In this document: positions 43,101-54,400 of the stretch, piece by piece
How the letters are laid out: every line of letters begins with the position of its first letter
Numbering within the stretch: position 1 is the stretch's first letter
Assembly: GCF_030384665.1 (NCBI RefSeq)
Contig: NC_083678.1
Location: 372,001 to 436,000, forward strand
Reading direction: 5' to 3'
DNA from: Lodderomyces elongisporus
Taxonomy: Eukaryota; Ascomycota; Pichiomycetes; Serinales; Debaryomycetaceae
DNA: 64,000 nt
Notes under the pieces: model-generated
What the model was told of the DNA's origin: nothing
What the model saw: only the letters and a program-made list of their open reading frames with translations
The model's database searches: none
Program-made: the position numbers and the translations under genes

Positions 43101-44237
43101 TCTTCTTTGTCCTCCATTTTTACCAGTACATCCTCTTCTTGAATTCAGTTGTTTAAAATTTGTTCGTACATTGCCATATACTCGCAAGTCATTCAATCCT
43201 TGTTCGTCAATCACCTTTTCTCTAAACTCATCCTCATTAAGATTACATTGTCTTTTAACACCAAGCATACCACCACCACGCAATAGGTCATCGTTGCTGT
43301 TACCTGCGTTAGTCTTGGCCGATAGCCTGTCAATCAATGCTGGCGGTAACTTTGAAGTTCTTGGTGTTTGCCGAATCAAGCGTTTCTGCTCTGTGTTCAT
43401 AGCACGAAGATGTTTCCAAATGGCATTCTGTGCAGGATCTTTCTTCACAATTGTGATCCATGAGAATGGGCCGTTATTATACCTTCGTGCAATGTCTTGC
43501 TCGTAGACCGCGCAATATCCATCAAAAAAGCTCATGGTCTCATTCTTGGACTCGTCAAAGGGGTTGATTCCAATATATGTTTGATTATTAGTGGCGTCTA
43601 ATGATTCCCAATATAGCGTTGGACGATGTACTGGCTCTGATGAGGACAAGGTGAAAGAGCTTGTACGTGATGAATTCATTCCATAATTACTACTACCACC
43701 ACCTACAACTCCCACGCTGATCCCGCTGGTAGTGGTAGTACTAGCAGTAGTAGTAGTAGTACTACTACTAATACTGCTTCCGATATTACTTCCAGAACTA
43801 TTGCCTTTAACATCAGAGCCATCATCACCACCACCATCAGCACCGCCACGCTCAATGCTTGATTCAATTTCTCTCAACTTTGATTTAAGTAAGTTTAATT
43901 GTTCCTGTAGAGAATTCTCTGAAGAAGAAAGGTTCAGTGCACTTTGGTTGTTACTGCCACTGTTATTTCCACGCAGTTGATGAGCTATAGGTTTATCAAT
44001 TCTATGTACGCCAAACTGTTGCTGTACATTTTTCTGTCCACCATTCTCTGAGTGTGGGGGTGCCACGTTCCATACAGGCGTTTGGTATTCACATGGTAAT
44101 CTATACTTTATACAAGATTCACACGGATTCGTTCTTGAGCATTTAATTTTCCTCTTTTTACAGTTGACACAACTTAGTGAGACTCTGCTTCGTTTCTGAT
44201 AAGGTGGTTTTTTCACACCCTGGAATGTGGAGTTCAT
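40179..44237 (-). CDS. Zn2Cys6 transcription factor (Tac1/Znc1/Hal9-like)
   Basis: Predicted 1352-aa fungal zinc-cluster regulator. The open frame reaches 28 codons further to a GTG; the first ATG is 44237 (MNSTFQGVKK). The binuclear zinc cluster has Cys at 23, 26, 33, 39, 42 and 49 (CVNCKKRKIKC then CESC), with the basic KKRKIK stretch. Next comes the block LYWESLDATNNQTYIGINPF and GPFSWITIVKKDP that I associate with the Tac1/Hal9 family, then a middle homology region (about 490-850) with FFKYLYPYMPILDE and QMAISIGLNRD. The C-terminal third is Asn/Ser-rich with an Asp/Asn run and a short acidic-hydrophobic end (DDFDLFNALPLEDIL) that looks like an activation domain. Tac1-type factors control drug-efflux pumps in Candida, but orthology here is unproven. 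A (QK)n repeat lies near 1125-1140. Confidence 0.75.
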   Translation of the reverse strand: MNSTFQGVKKPPYQKRSRVSLSCVNCKKRKIKCSRTNPCESCIKYRLPCEYQTPVWNVAPPHSENGGQKNVQQQFGVHRIDKPIAHQLRGNNSGSNNQSALNLSSSENSLQEQLNLLKSKLREIESSIERGGADGGGDDGSDVKGNSSGSNIGSSISSSTTTTTASTTTTSGISVGVVGGGSSNYGMNSSRTSSFTLSSSEPVHRPTLYWESLDATNNQTYIGINPFDESKNETMSFFDGYCAVYEQDIARRYNNGPFSWITIVKKDPAQNAIWKHLRAMNTEQKRLIRQTPRTSKLPPALIDRLSAKTNAGNSNDDLLRGGGMLGVKRQCNLNEDEFREKVIDEQGLNDLRVYGNVRTNFKQLNSRRGCTGKNGGQRRSKSPEEEENSAGKIHCVNAINGEGIESCSSNTTTTTTATTTTNNNNDNNNNNGVGNNGTSGSLPRPSSSPIRHAGAHRRNNIEEELCLIECVRQSLPKQRVVWTSIEFFFKYLYPYMPILDENTFTAEMERMLGKKNFMDIAFQELRIEKRLDFAFLAVLMVLLRMTYNSLISNKRGLNDANMEEREEGKDKKKTRGHANGDEQEDSNADDESSRLNGKFADDLRYLLLNPVDIKIIDTAQSCLDQFDLYKRTSLVVLQALFLLKLYKMFSPEDGDGSDGGDSQVLNGLSVQMAISIGLNRDVEKCRDTSEGYATQNLHRKIWFFLIICDLLQGYQYGNPLVINEKMYDTKLPFFKHGNENINDLEKERYVTGTFAYFEKYREKLVTMLDDCLNLRKPVEMKNLTRQLGDFEMFLNDNYGTMSHILVPYDQNKFPYPFLKLMQCKNYMNMKMFLNIIYYHIFLFYENKVRNSNDNNGLVDKSLALFYLKKMFASFFSEFFPTIFSLLLDGQKNFGLGITTDMILNPYTQHMVHKVSQFSISIMLRLQSTIFMLKSNADYHNLSLRNSVSYKLRFAKLMKLLRLIEKISEVCISAMARLSRRYYYAWRVTKAHTFLVKSIAMNEDYHKAIPKEDHVEFLECSDEQLTEFCRICEEGLKKYTKAKSQFNVDGSGEFEEFESICGLKKHPHKPAAVNTPIGVTGERPVTPNTGAEELFRPRTIHMHDLTENNGEGSMESNSTASVFTEEEQKQKHKQKQKQKQKLPRLLHQQDLEQVLSHPLSNESWSDLDDMKFVNNEEIDNLWISMKMKNEPVMTPRSAIGLGGVGAGNSGPLTSTITGNNNNIHNNTYTNSSYNNNTTRYAIFENSAPTTSAVPTIATPAAVNGHHYPASLTPLLNAVPSPQAPIDGTSCAIGDGLGSFQNNYGDENGDDNNNNNGSTNNNGGEAFNYWKTLDDFDLFNALPLEDILGLNKFS

Positions 44238-44538
44238 ATTTCGTTTATCGTTTTCGGTAACTGACTTCTTAAATGAACTTTTCTTTTTTTTTATGATTTC
44301 GAATTTAACTCGAAGAGACACAAAATATGTGAATTCTGTAAGTTTATTTTCTTGATTGTTTATTTATTTCTTATTGCCTTTTTTTTTTTTTCAAAGGGGA
44401 AAAAATACACTTTAATGTTCTATTTCCGTGTATAGACTTGACCTTTTAATTGTCGAAAACTATCAAACTGAAATGTGAAGTGGAAAGTGAAGCGTTTTAT
44501 TTGTTTACTTCTCAATTAATTGTTTAATAGATTGGTTG

Positions 44539-44571
<33 letters not shown>

Positions 44572-44904
44572 CTTACTAAATCCTTGATTTTTATCTTCAA
44601 ACAGTTTGTTTTTGATTAATTGGAACTGCCTGCAGAAAAGGACTTAAGACGGAGATAACGCTACCATACAAACACAGATCCCGCGATTTGGTCCACACTA
44701 TTGTGATCTAGATTTTGATCCACAATTCTTTTCCACTTTGATGGTGCAATTTCTGTTGATGAGTTTGATATAGTACATTTTTTATTTGTATGAGTGATAT
44801 AAACAGTCTACTACATATACATACATAAATCCATAAATACAAGCATGTATATTCCACTTTAGTCCTTTCAACTTCTTGCACTCTTGTAACACTTTTTCCA
44901 GTTA
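44238..44904. other. Intergenic region between tandem zinc-cluster genes
   Basis: 667 bp of AT-rich DNA with T runs near 44376-44390 and 44540-44570. It should contain the promoter of the left gene and the terminator of the right one. No gene was recognised. Confidence 0.6.
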
Positions 44905-47900
44905 CTATGACGATGAGGCTTGAAATAACTCCTGATCAAAGTCCCCATAAATATTGAACAACCGAATTAAATCATCAGTACATGTAATAGGGTCCAACGC
45001 ATCATCATTCAAATTGTTCAAGTTACTGAATATCTTTTTATCATCGAAAAAAGACATTGGATTTGTAGATGAGCCTCCAGGAGAGGGTCTACCCAACAAT
45101 AAGTCGTCATCTCTGAATGTGGGCAAGTCCAAGTCATTGTACTGATCCATACTGAAAGTATCGAATTTATTGCCATATTCATCATCATTATTATTGTTAT
45201 TGTTATTATTCTTGTCATCATCATCGTCATCATCGACATGGATGCCTTTGGCACGCAATCTCTCATTCTTTAGTTTGCGCTGTTCTTCTTTTGCAGTGCG
45301 GAACTCTCCACATAAACGGCACAAGTGTTGCAACTCAGCAATACTGAAAAACTCAATCATGTTAGTCCCCTGGTGAAAAAATTGTTGATCATTTACTGCT
45401 TTCTCAAAGAATACCTCGGGGTTTTCAACACATTGTCTAAGAATGATATACGTCATGATGTAGAGTCGATAACTATTAATGTATGTGCGTGATAACTTTT
45501 TGAAATTCCCCACAAACAATTCCGCTTCAATAAGAACAATTGTGAATAATGTATCTATAACTTCAAGACGCGGGATATACGATGGCTCCTTAAACACCTT
45601 GAATGAAAGATCCTTTTTTTGATGTAGTAAACGCACAAAAAACGATGTAAGAAAAGAGTGCGTTCTAATCATGTGCCGTTCATTCGACGAGGTGAGCACG
45701 TAGTCATAGTTTTTGCCAAAAATATCGACAGAGTTGTCCAAAACATATGACATGATATACACGAGTTGCACAACACTCTTGATGTAAATTTTGAATAGCT
45801 CAATTCCTGCATTCATCGATGGTGTACGTGATTCGTTGTACTCATTTTCATAATGAATGGCAATCATATAATACATTCCAGATAGATTGGTGCGTAACTG
45901 GATAAAGAGGCAATACTTCATTACCTTCAAATAATTCTCTTCGTGCTCTCTGCTACCAATCTCCCAGTCGGAACTGGAGTCATTTCGGACATTTGCTGGT
46001 TTGCAAATAACACTCTTGAAGAAATCTTTTCCGAAAAACTCAAAAAACATCTTTTCAAGATAGTTTGTATCGGCCAAGATATCCACAATCCTAGGCTTTT
46101 CATTTACATTATTGATCTTGTTGCACAATTGACGGTATACTTTACAGATCTGGATATATTTCTTCAAAAACTCGTTCAATTGTCCCAGTTGGTCCTTAGA
46201 CTCGTATGGTGCTTGTACATCACTCATGTCCAAATTCATCAAGTTGAGATTTGTACCATTGTGCAACGAGCTTACTGCATCAGTGCACACGAGGTAATGC
46301 CAAAGGTAACGCCATGTTTTGATTAATGCCGTGTTCTTCGAGATGGAGTCGTGGCCCATATAAGAAGTAGGATCTCGGTTAAGCCCAATCAGCAATGCAT
46401 GACGCATAGTGATCCCCAACAAGGTTTGTGAGTCTGCACCACAAATCCCATGTCCATCCTCATTAGAATTTTCCTTGTAAAAATAGTACAATGCAAGTAA
46501 TTGTACGAGCTTAAATGAGGATTTTGCCGCAGTTAGTGCATCACCTATGCACATGTTAATTGCACGAGTAAACTCCAGCGACGTAATATGTTCCATATCT
46601 GCAATCATCGAAAGTTCGTCTTCAGTATAGTCATTGTATACATTATCATTGTGAATCAAACTCATGTAACCCAATCTGGTCATTAAAAGAAAAACACCCA
46701 ATGTGCGCAAGTCATGATCATTACGAATATTCAAGTTTGACCATTTTTCTTTTGAAAAAGTAGGAAAATGTTTAAAAATTTGATTCAATTCAACAATGAG
46801 TTTGTTCTCGTCAAATATGGGTATAAATTGGTGACTATATTTGAAAAACCGACAAAATAAATGGAATGAGTTGATTTGTGTTGGCAACAAGTCAACAATG
46901 ACTCTTTCCACTAGAGCAAAATAGCTCTTTTTACCCTGTCTTCCAGTATAAAACTTCTCCATTGATGGTATATATGAAACGTTGTTGTTTTTGTTATTCA
47001 CAGCTTGTACTGTGGTTGCAGCCAAATTTCCCGGAACTGAAGGTGAATACAGGTTTAAAGGTGATGCCAAGTCAAAAGATGACATTGGTTGCGATCGACT
47101 CTTTGACCCGTTACTATTATTGCTATTGCTATTGTTATTGCTGAAGCTGGTTGTAAAGTTTCCATTTTCAACATTGATCGAGTCTGCTGATCTGCTGACT
47201 CCCATTGCTGTTGCTGTTTCTGCTGCTGTTGCTGTAGAAGCTGTGTCGCCACCAGTATTATTCTCTCCTAGTTTACGCTCACTATTGGGGGATCCCAAAG
47301 GATCGAGTTTCGGTCTCTTCATCGATGTAGTTCCCACAGATGTAGACCCTCCATGTCTTGAGGATCTTGTCGAAGATTCATTGGAGAGCCGTCTTTTCTT
47401 GGTCAGGTCATTTGCGATAAAACTAGCCATTTCTCCGTTTCTAAATAAATGAAGGGTAAAGTTTCTCAATATCGTGATGAATGGATCACATTTGGTGAGA
47501 CCAACATAGGATAAAGCACCTTGTAGTTGTATAGTTAAGCCTTCAACACCTAAAGCGTTGCTTGCATTTGCAAACACATTGATCCGGTCATCGGGACTCA
47601 CTTGCAATGATGAATTTGGTCCTAGTGGGATCGAGACTAGTGCGTTGGTGGAAAATGAAGGCGCAGTTCCGGCACTATGGTCCGATCCTGGCGACGCTTG
47701 TGATACTTGTGATATTTGTGATTGAATTGAGTTTGGTTGTGTTTTTTCAAATGAGTAGCCCAAGGGGCTAGACACTGATTGTTTCGGTTTTGAATTGTAA
47801 CTGTTGGAGTTTGGCGAGATATAAGATTCAGAAGCAAGTGATTTTAATCTCGCAATTGGCGGCGAAGCATGATTGAATCCTGGCCCTAATGGTGATGGCT

Positions 47901-48841
47901 GTTGTGACAAGTATTTCCCACCAGGCGATTGGCCATCGGTAAATTTGGAAAATGAACGAGGACTAGGGTCATGATCATGTAAGCCTGGTTTTGTGGATTG
48001 GTTTAGGTCTAGGTCAACTTTGTCTGACTTATTCTCCTTAGTGTTGATTGGACCAGAAGGTGGCTGAGGCAAAGGTAATCCCGAAAGCGATGTATGATGG
48101 CTTGCACTTTTCAATTCTGCAGAATTGGGTGTTTTTCCTGGACTCACAAGGTTTGGCCGTGCATCAAATAGAGTGTTTCCGCCATTAGTACTATTTCCAT
48201 GCAAAGGCGGAGTAGGCATGGGCAACAGTGGCGTTGATGACATTCTGTTATTGTTGTTATTGCTATTGTTGTTGTTACCACCGCTACCTAGGCCGTTCTT
48301 TTGCTGCTGCTGCACCAGCACCAGCAGCAGTTGTTGTTGTTGAGACAATGCCGGTGGTGGTAATGGTAGTGGTGGTGGTGGTGGTGGTGGTGGTAGCAGT
48401 TGGAAGTTGGGCGAGCCAGCAGATGAAGGTGGAAACAATGCACTTGGCAGTCGTTGCAGGTGTGGGTAGTGTCCTTGTTGCAGGTATTGTAGGTATGGCA
48501 TGGGCGTTAGGTGGTTTGCGGGGTCTGATGAAAATGGTGATTGTGGTACTTGGTTGTACATTTGAGGCGGAAGATGCGGGTGTTGCATAATTACACCGTT
48601 TTGGTCAGTGATTGTATTATTGGTGTTGGTTCCAAGTTCATTATGTTGAAGATGGAATGGCGCGGGTGGCACTGGGGCTTGGAACAGTCCTTGCTTGTTC
48701 ATTATCGGAAGTGGGAGCCCGCCACCATGAGCGGATGGTGTTGATGATGATGGAGGTGGAGGGTGAGGGTGAGGGTGAAGATGGGGAGAAGGATTTATTC
48801 CCTGCTGTTGAAGTGCAGGTGCAAATGGTTGTGGTGGTGGC

Positions 48842-48877
<36 letters not shown>

Positions 48878-49293
48878 GGGTGCTGCGGCTGATAGTTGTG
48901 ATACTCGTTGTACTGGTTTGGTGGGTAGTAATTGTGGTGATGCTGGTATGGACCGTTGGGAGATTCGTAGTAGCATAAATGTGCAATGGATTTCTTCAAG
49001 CAAGACCCACATGTAGGTCTTGCTCTATCACATTTGGCTTTTCTGCTCCGACATACAGAACACGAGGCAGGCGTTCTATTTCGTTTCTTATAGGGTTTTT
49101 GTTGAGAGGTCGTGGAAGGTTTTGCTGATTTTGCTGTATTTGTTGTGTCAGTTGTTGTTGATGATTTTTCAATCGTCGGAGTTTGTGACTGGTTCTCCAG
49201 AGTGGGGATAGCTATTTTTGAATCATGCTGGCCGTTGGTAGTAATAGAATCTATCGTGTCCTGCGGATCATTGGACCTGCCCTCAGTCTGCAT
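44905..49293 (-). CDS. Zn2Cys6 transcription factor of the Hap1/Tac1-like superfamily
   Basis: Predicted 1462-aa zinc-cluster regulator from the ATG at 49293; the frame runs two codons further to a TTG. The zinc cluster has Cys at 78, 81, 88, 95, 98 and 107, and the context KKRNRTPASCSVCRSRKAKC followed by AHLCYYE resembles the Hap1 DNA-binding domain (RNRIPLSC, AHLCHY). A very long disordered stretch (about 115-560) holds His/Tyr/Pro, a Gln run of about 12, and Pro runs up to 8. The middle homology region (about 790-1200) has SHQFIPIFDENKLIVELNQI, ADSQTLLGITMRHALLIGLN and TWRYLWHYLVCTDAVSSLHN, parallel to the neighbouring factor and to Hap1. No Cys-Pro heme motif is present. The C-terminus has DDDDDDDKNNNNNNNND and an acidic end. 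Target genes cannot be inferred. Confidence 0.75.
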
Positions 49294-50140
49294 TGTCAAT
49301 ATAAGTGTCAGTGTCAGTATGAGTATGAGTATGAGTGTGAGTCTGAGTGTGAGTGTGAGTCTGAATGATTCTTGTTTTCCAAGGGTTTAAAAGTTAAAAA
49401 AAAAGTAGGAAAAAAATCAGAATAATAATAAATGATAATAAAAAAAATATCCCAATTAGACAATTGTGAAATTAAAGTGAATAGAGGGTAAGGAGATATA
49501 GATGCTGTTGTTAATTGGTGTACTATATATTTTGAGTCTGGATTCTTGAAATTTTAACCTGTCATCCACCACATGGATACACTGAGCTTCCTTTCTTCCT
49601 TCCTTTCTTTCTTTCTCTGTTGTTTTATATACATTTAGATTTACATATATATGCAAATGTGTTACTGTGCTTTATCTTAAATTTTTTATTTTATTTATTC
49701 TTTATTTTATTTTTTCTTTATTTTTTATATTTTCTTTACTGGTTCTGAGTATATGCTGGACACAAAATTTGTTTGGTATGAACAAAGCCCACCTATATCC
49801 AAGTGAGTGAGTGTCAATTTTGCCATTGCTTATCCTCTCTGCCTATTGTTTTGTAATATGCCAAATTTCGCCTGTGATAATTTTTTATTTTTCAATTTTC
49901 CTCGTCTTATACTTCTGTACTTTTAATTGAAGTTTGATTTTTTTAGTGGAATTGGATCTCAACACTGATTATACGAACCAGCACGAGTATGAGAGATTGC
50001 TCTTACCTTGTTGGTAACGTACTGGTATTCATATTGCGCATTTACAGTTGAAAAGGATCTATATCAAACTTTCACAATTCGTTTTTACCTCCACTCGTAT
50101 CTCGCTCATTTTTTACATTAAACAAATTGATTCCAACAAC

Positions 50141-50158
50141 GGGAGGGGGGGGGGGGGG
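50141..50158. repeat. GGGA followed by G14
   Basis: A near-continuous G run on the plus strand in AT-rich noncoding DNA. Confidence 0.9.
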
Positions 50159-50838
50159 CCAACAGATATAAATATATTTATAAAGAAGTTGACCTTTATT
50201 TAGTAATAAAACTCCGATATGGAAGAGCATACTTTACCATTGGTGACATGACGATCAAAGCACACTTCTCTCTTTCTTTCCTTCTTCCTTTACTTTTTTT
50301 TTCTTTTCTTTTTTTTTTTCAACAATTTGCAAATCCGACATTGTATGCCCCCCAAAATACAACTCTATAAGCAATGTTTATGTTTCTTTGTGGAGTGCAC
50401 AACATCAAAAATAAAGGCGACATATAAAGACAAAGACGCCTTAGCTTTTGTTGAAGTTTTAGAGTGTGGGGTAACCCCGATTCTACTTTTTTCTTTCTTT
50501 CTCTTTCTCTTTCTCTCTCTCTCTCTATTTTCTGTGCAATCGCCATGATATCAAGCACTCACCATCTCATATTTACCACAACGTTCCACTCTGTTTTTTC
50601 TTTTTTACCTTTTTTATTTTCTCTTCTTTCATTATTTCCCTCTCTCCTCTCCTCTCCTCTCCTCTCGATATCATTTACAATGATTGTAGCCCGAGGAGGT
50701 GATGACACCAAAATGGAAAGAAAAGAAGGCTTTGCGAATTCAAGAGCAAGAAATATAGAAGAGAAGAAGGAAGGAAGTATGTAATTAAGTAAGCAAGAAA
50801 GAAAAAAGGAAAGTGAGTAATGTTATTCACTGCTTTGA

Positions 50839-50873
50839 CCCCCCCCCCCCACCCCCACCCCCATCCCCACCCC
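50839..50873 (-). repeat. Five C tracts; G-quadruplex-prone on the minus strand
   Basis: C runs of 12, 5, 5, 4 and 4 bases are separated by A, A, AT and A. The minus strand therefore has five G tracts of at least four with one- or two-base loops, a textbook quadruplex pattern. It lies about 600 bp upstream of TOF1. Confidence 0.85.
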
Positions 50874-51384
50874 ACTGCTCTCAACCTCCACCATTATCAG
50901 CACCATCGACACTAACGGCACCAACATTAATGCTTTATCCAACTTTTTCTCGCCTATTTGGAATCTTATTTTTGTGTGACTGTTTTTAATTTTGGTTTGG
51001 GTTTTTTTTTTGGGGGGGGAGGGGAAGGACGACAGAGAATGTCTGCTCTTTGTATCTAACCAAAAATTTTTTTTTTTTTCTTTTTTTCTTTTCTTTTCTT
51101 GATTTTTCCCCTCCCCGCTCCCCACCGCCTCCGTGTTCTTACTCACTCGAGATATTTTTACGTCACATGTTCACGACATATAATCACGACACTATCTGCT
51201 CTATGTCGCATATTGTGACGCGACCCAAAACCACATTAAATACACACAGACACATACTTCAGTACAAGCTATACTCCATTTTTTTTCTAACCTTAGAAGA
51301 CGTGTTGCTTTCCTTTCATCGCTCGCTCTCTCTTTCTTTCTTTTTTTTTTTTTTTAAAAAAAAATTAATCCTATTTTTTTTGCA

Positions 51385-51390
51385 ACGCGT
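51385..51390. promoter_or_regulatory. ACGCGT (MCB-type element) upstream of TOF1
   Basis: The perfect MluI cell-cycle box lies 84 bp before the TOF1 ATG. MBF drives replication and fork-protection genes at G1/S in yeasts, so the site fits its gene; use is inferred. Confidence 0.55.
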
Positions 51391-51473
51391 TTCTTGAAGA
51401 TATAAGCCGCAACTGGTTAATTTTACAACCAAAATATATTACATCCACTAACCATTCCTCCATAACCAAGGAT

Positions 51474-54400
51474 ATGAGTGACTCAGAGTCTGCAACAGAC
51501 ATTGAAAACTACCGTGATGCTGAGGAGTTGGACGATTTTATTGACTACAGCGATGAAGAACAACAACGAGGAGGAAAAGAAAATGTATATCATCGAGCGA
51601 GGGAACACAAATTGTTACAGTCTAATCAAGAATATGCAGATTTTGATCAAGAAGAACAACTAGGACTCGGAGAAGGAGAAGGAGAAGCAGAAGAGGAAGA
51701 ACAGGAAGAAGAAGAGATGGAGGAAGATAAGATAAGGGCTTTGACAACAACACTAAAGCCGAATGAGACACAGGCTCAGAAATTATTGAAAGCACACATC
51801 GCAGTCTTGGTTTCAGCATTGGGTGGTATCGACCACACCTCGGAAATTGTTCCACCACCCTATAAATTGGGTCACGATGCGTTGGCGTGCTTAAAAGATA
51901 TTAAGCGATGGATAAGAGCCGTGGATGAAAGACAACATAATTATGAAGTTGCTTTGGCCTGTGCTGAAAGTGGATTGGTTCAAAACGACTTGATAATCAT
52001 CCTTTGTCAATGGGACAGCCAAATGCAAAACAAAAAACAAAAAACTGATACAATGGTACGCAATAAAACAGCAATGGAAAAAATCATGCTTTCGTGTTTG
52101 GAAATATTGGTCCTTCTAACATGGCCCATGGAGTTTGGAACCAACCTATCTGAAAACCAAAAATTACTCTTTGCGCAAGTCCGCAAGATTCAAGTCTTGC
52201 ACAAGAAACACATCTTGACATACAACGATGGACAAGTGCTTAAAGCAGTAATTAGACTTGCATTACCTGTTATTGCCAAAACCCGCATAGACAGAGAACC
52301 ACGCGATAACCAAATTTTACGATTAGTCCTCTATTTTACAAGAAATTTGTTAGCCATTGAACCAGAAAACGATTCAATCTCAACAAAGACCAACAATAAA
52401 AGAGCTACACCATCTTCCAATCTACCAAATGGAGTCTCTCCAGATGATATATCCATAAACAACTTGTTGCGCGTTTTCAAAAAAAATAAAGTCCTAATGT
52501 TGCTCCTCACCATAACAGGATCAATAAATTCAGAATTTGAAAAAGACTTGTTCAACGAGATATGTCTTGAAAGTGTCTACTTGTTAATCAAGGGACTCGA
52601 AGCAAAAGATGTGTTGGTAAACAAACCAACATCCACAACAAAAATGAACACCAAAACAGCAGCAGCAGCAGCAACAACAGCAACAACAGCAACAACAACA
52701 ACAACAAACACCACCTCCTCTGTAGATATAAGCGCTACTACACCGTTACAACCACTATCAAGTACTGTTGGCCTTCAGTTGCAAGATTTGCTCAATACTG
52801 AAGCCAAAAAGCGACAAAGTCAAAAACAACACATTGCTACGCGACACGGTAAGTTTGGCACTTTGCTCTCCATTAGATCGGCAGATGCAAATTCATATGT
52901 TGTTTCGGGAGAAGAGGCATTAATCAATTCCAATGGAACAATGGATAAATTGGACAAGTCGAAAACATGGAAAATGAAAAACCATTTCACTTACGACTCC
53001 GACGAATTTGTCAAGACCAACTCGCCAATATATCTCAACGCACAAGGACGACAAATCTTGAGCTATTTTATCGAGGAATTTTTATCCGGTGGTTGCTTCA
53101 ACAACTTGATTGAGAGTATGACTTCTAAACTTACTAGCCAACTGGAGTACTCCTTAATTGACGAGCTCACACAAGCTAGTTATTTCTATACCATTGCATG
53201 GTTTTTAAATTATCAAAGAGAACAAATTACTTTATCGGGACTGCAGACATTTGATTTTGGAGTTGTACGTGCTGCATTGAGCGAAGTAAACTTTATTTTG
53301 ATTGTGGCGTATTTTAGAGACTCACATCAAAAAAGGTTGTGGAACTCGTTGCATGTGGCTATGATATGTTTTAAAGAATTGTTGCACATTTCAAACTCCA
53401 TTTTTGGTAAGAAAAGAGCAAGAACAACAAATGATGATACAATTGGTGACGACGAACAGTATGAGATTGATCGCGAGCTTGCCGAGGGTATTATTCGGAA
53501 ACTATTTTCATTCAATGAGTTTCTCAATACCTTGGTGCAAGTCCCTCAAATTGCATACAAGCACTCGCCAAGGTTTCTTGCCGAATCCATTCGCGTTATA
53601 ACAATTATTTTAAAATCATTTGAATCTTTTGCCAAAGAAGATTTGCAGTTATATGTCCAGACAAAGAGAAGGAGAAACAAAAAGAAACAGCAGCGAATTA
53701 ATGAGTTGGATAGAGATACTGAGTCGAAGCTTAGTACTGCAATCTACGAGTCGGATGAAGAGTTGGCACAAGAAAATTTAAGAGAAGTAACTCGTGAAAG
53801 AAAATTGAATTTTCAAGCAACTGAAGTACGATTTTTCCATCAAAATGTTGTTACAACATATATTGAATACATGTCTCGATTTGAAGACTTGACTCATGAA
53901 GACATCAAGATGTGTCTTACATATTTCCACAAATTGTTTGTTGTACGAAAAGATTATAATGGATTATTCAGATTAGACTTTATGCAATTGATATACAAAT
54001 TGCGCAACCACTTACCCAAAGGGTCGCCGATTAGACTCAAAGTAGACGAGTTTATTTATTATTTTATGAAGAAGTTCAAACTGGCAATAACGAGGTTTCC
54101 CAACCCTTTGGAAATTTTATTTCCCCGATTTGAAGAAACGAGGTTTAAACATTACTTGTCAACAGGTGAATTGTATCAATTAGATACAGCTGTTGACCCA
54201 AGAGCAATCAGAAATTTAAATAAGGAGGTGATTGACAATGACTATAATGATGCCGTGGATAACGACAATAACAATGACAACTACAATGAGGACGATGAAG
54301 ATGGAATAGCATTTGAGATTGAGGCTAACCCCGAGGCAGCAGATAATCATGCCTATGATTTGGACAGATTGGACGAATTAGAAAGTCAATTAACTAATTA

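Larger units (their letters stand above)
49294..51473. other. 2.2-kb divergent intergenic region, zinc-cluster factor / TOF1
   Basis: It holds a GAGTGT/GAGTAT repeat at about 49305-49365, a G14 run (50145-50158), a C-tract cluster (50839-50873), (TCTT)n and (CTCTC)n runs, a G8-A-G4 run at 51012-51024 and an MCB-type ACGCGT next to TOF1. The small frames seen here are low-complexity and are not called as genes. Confidence 0.6.

Noticed and set aside
42769..43506. 245-codon plus-strand frame
   Set aside because: It is the reverse-strand shadow of the zinc-cluster gene; the Leu/Val runs mirror that gene's Asn/Thr repeats.
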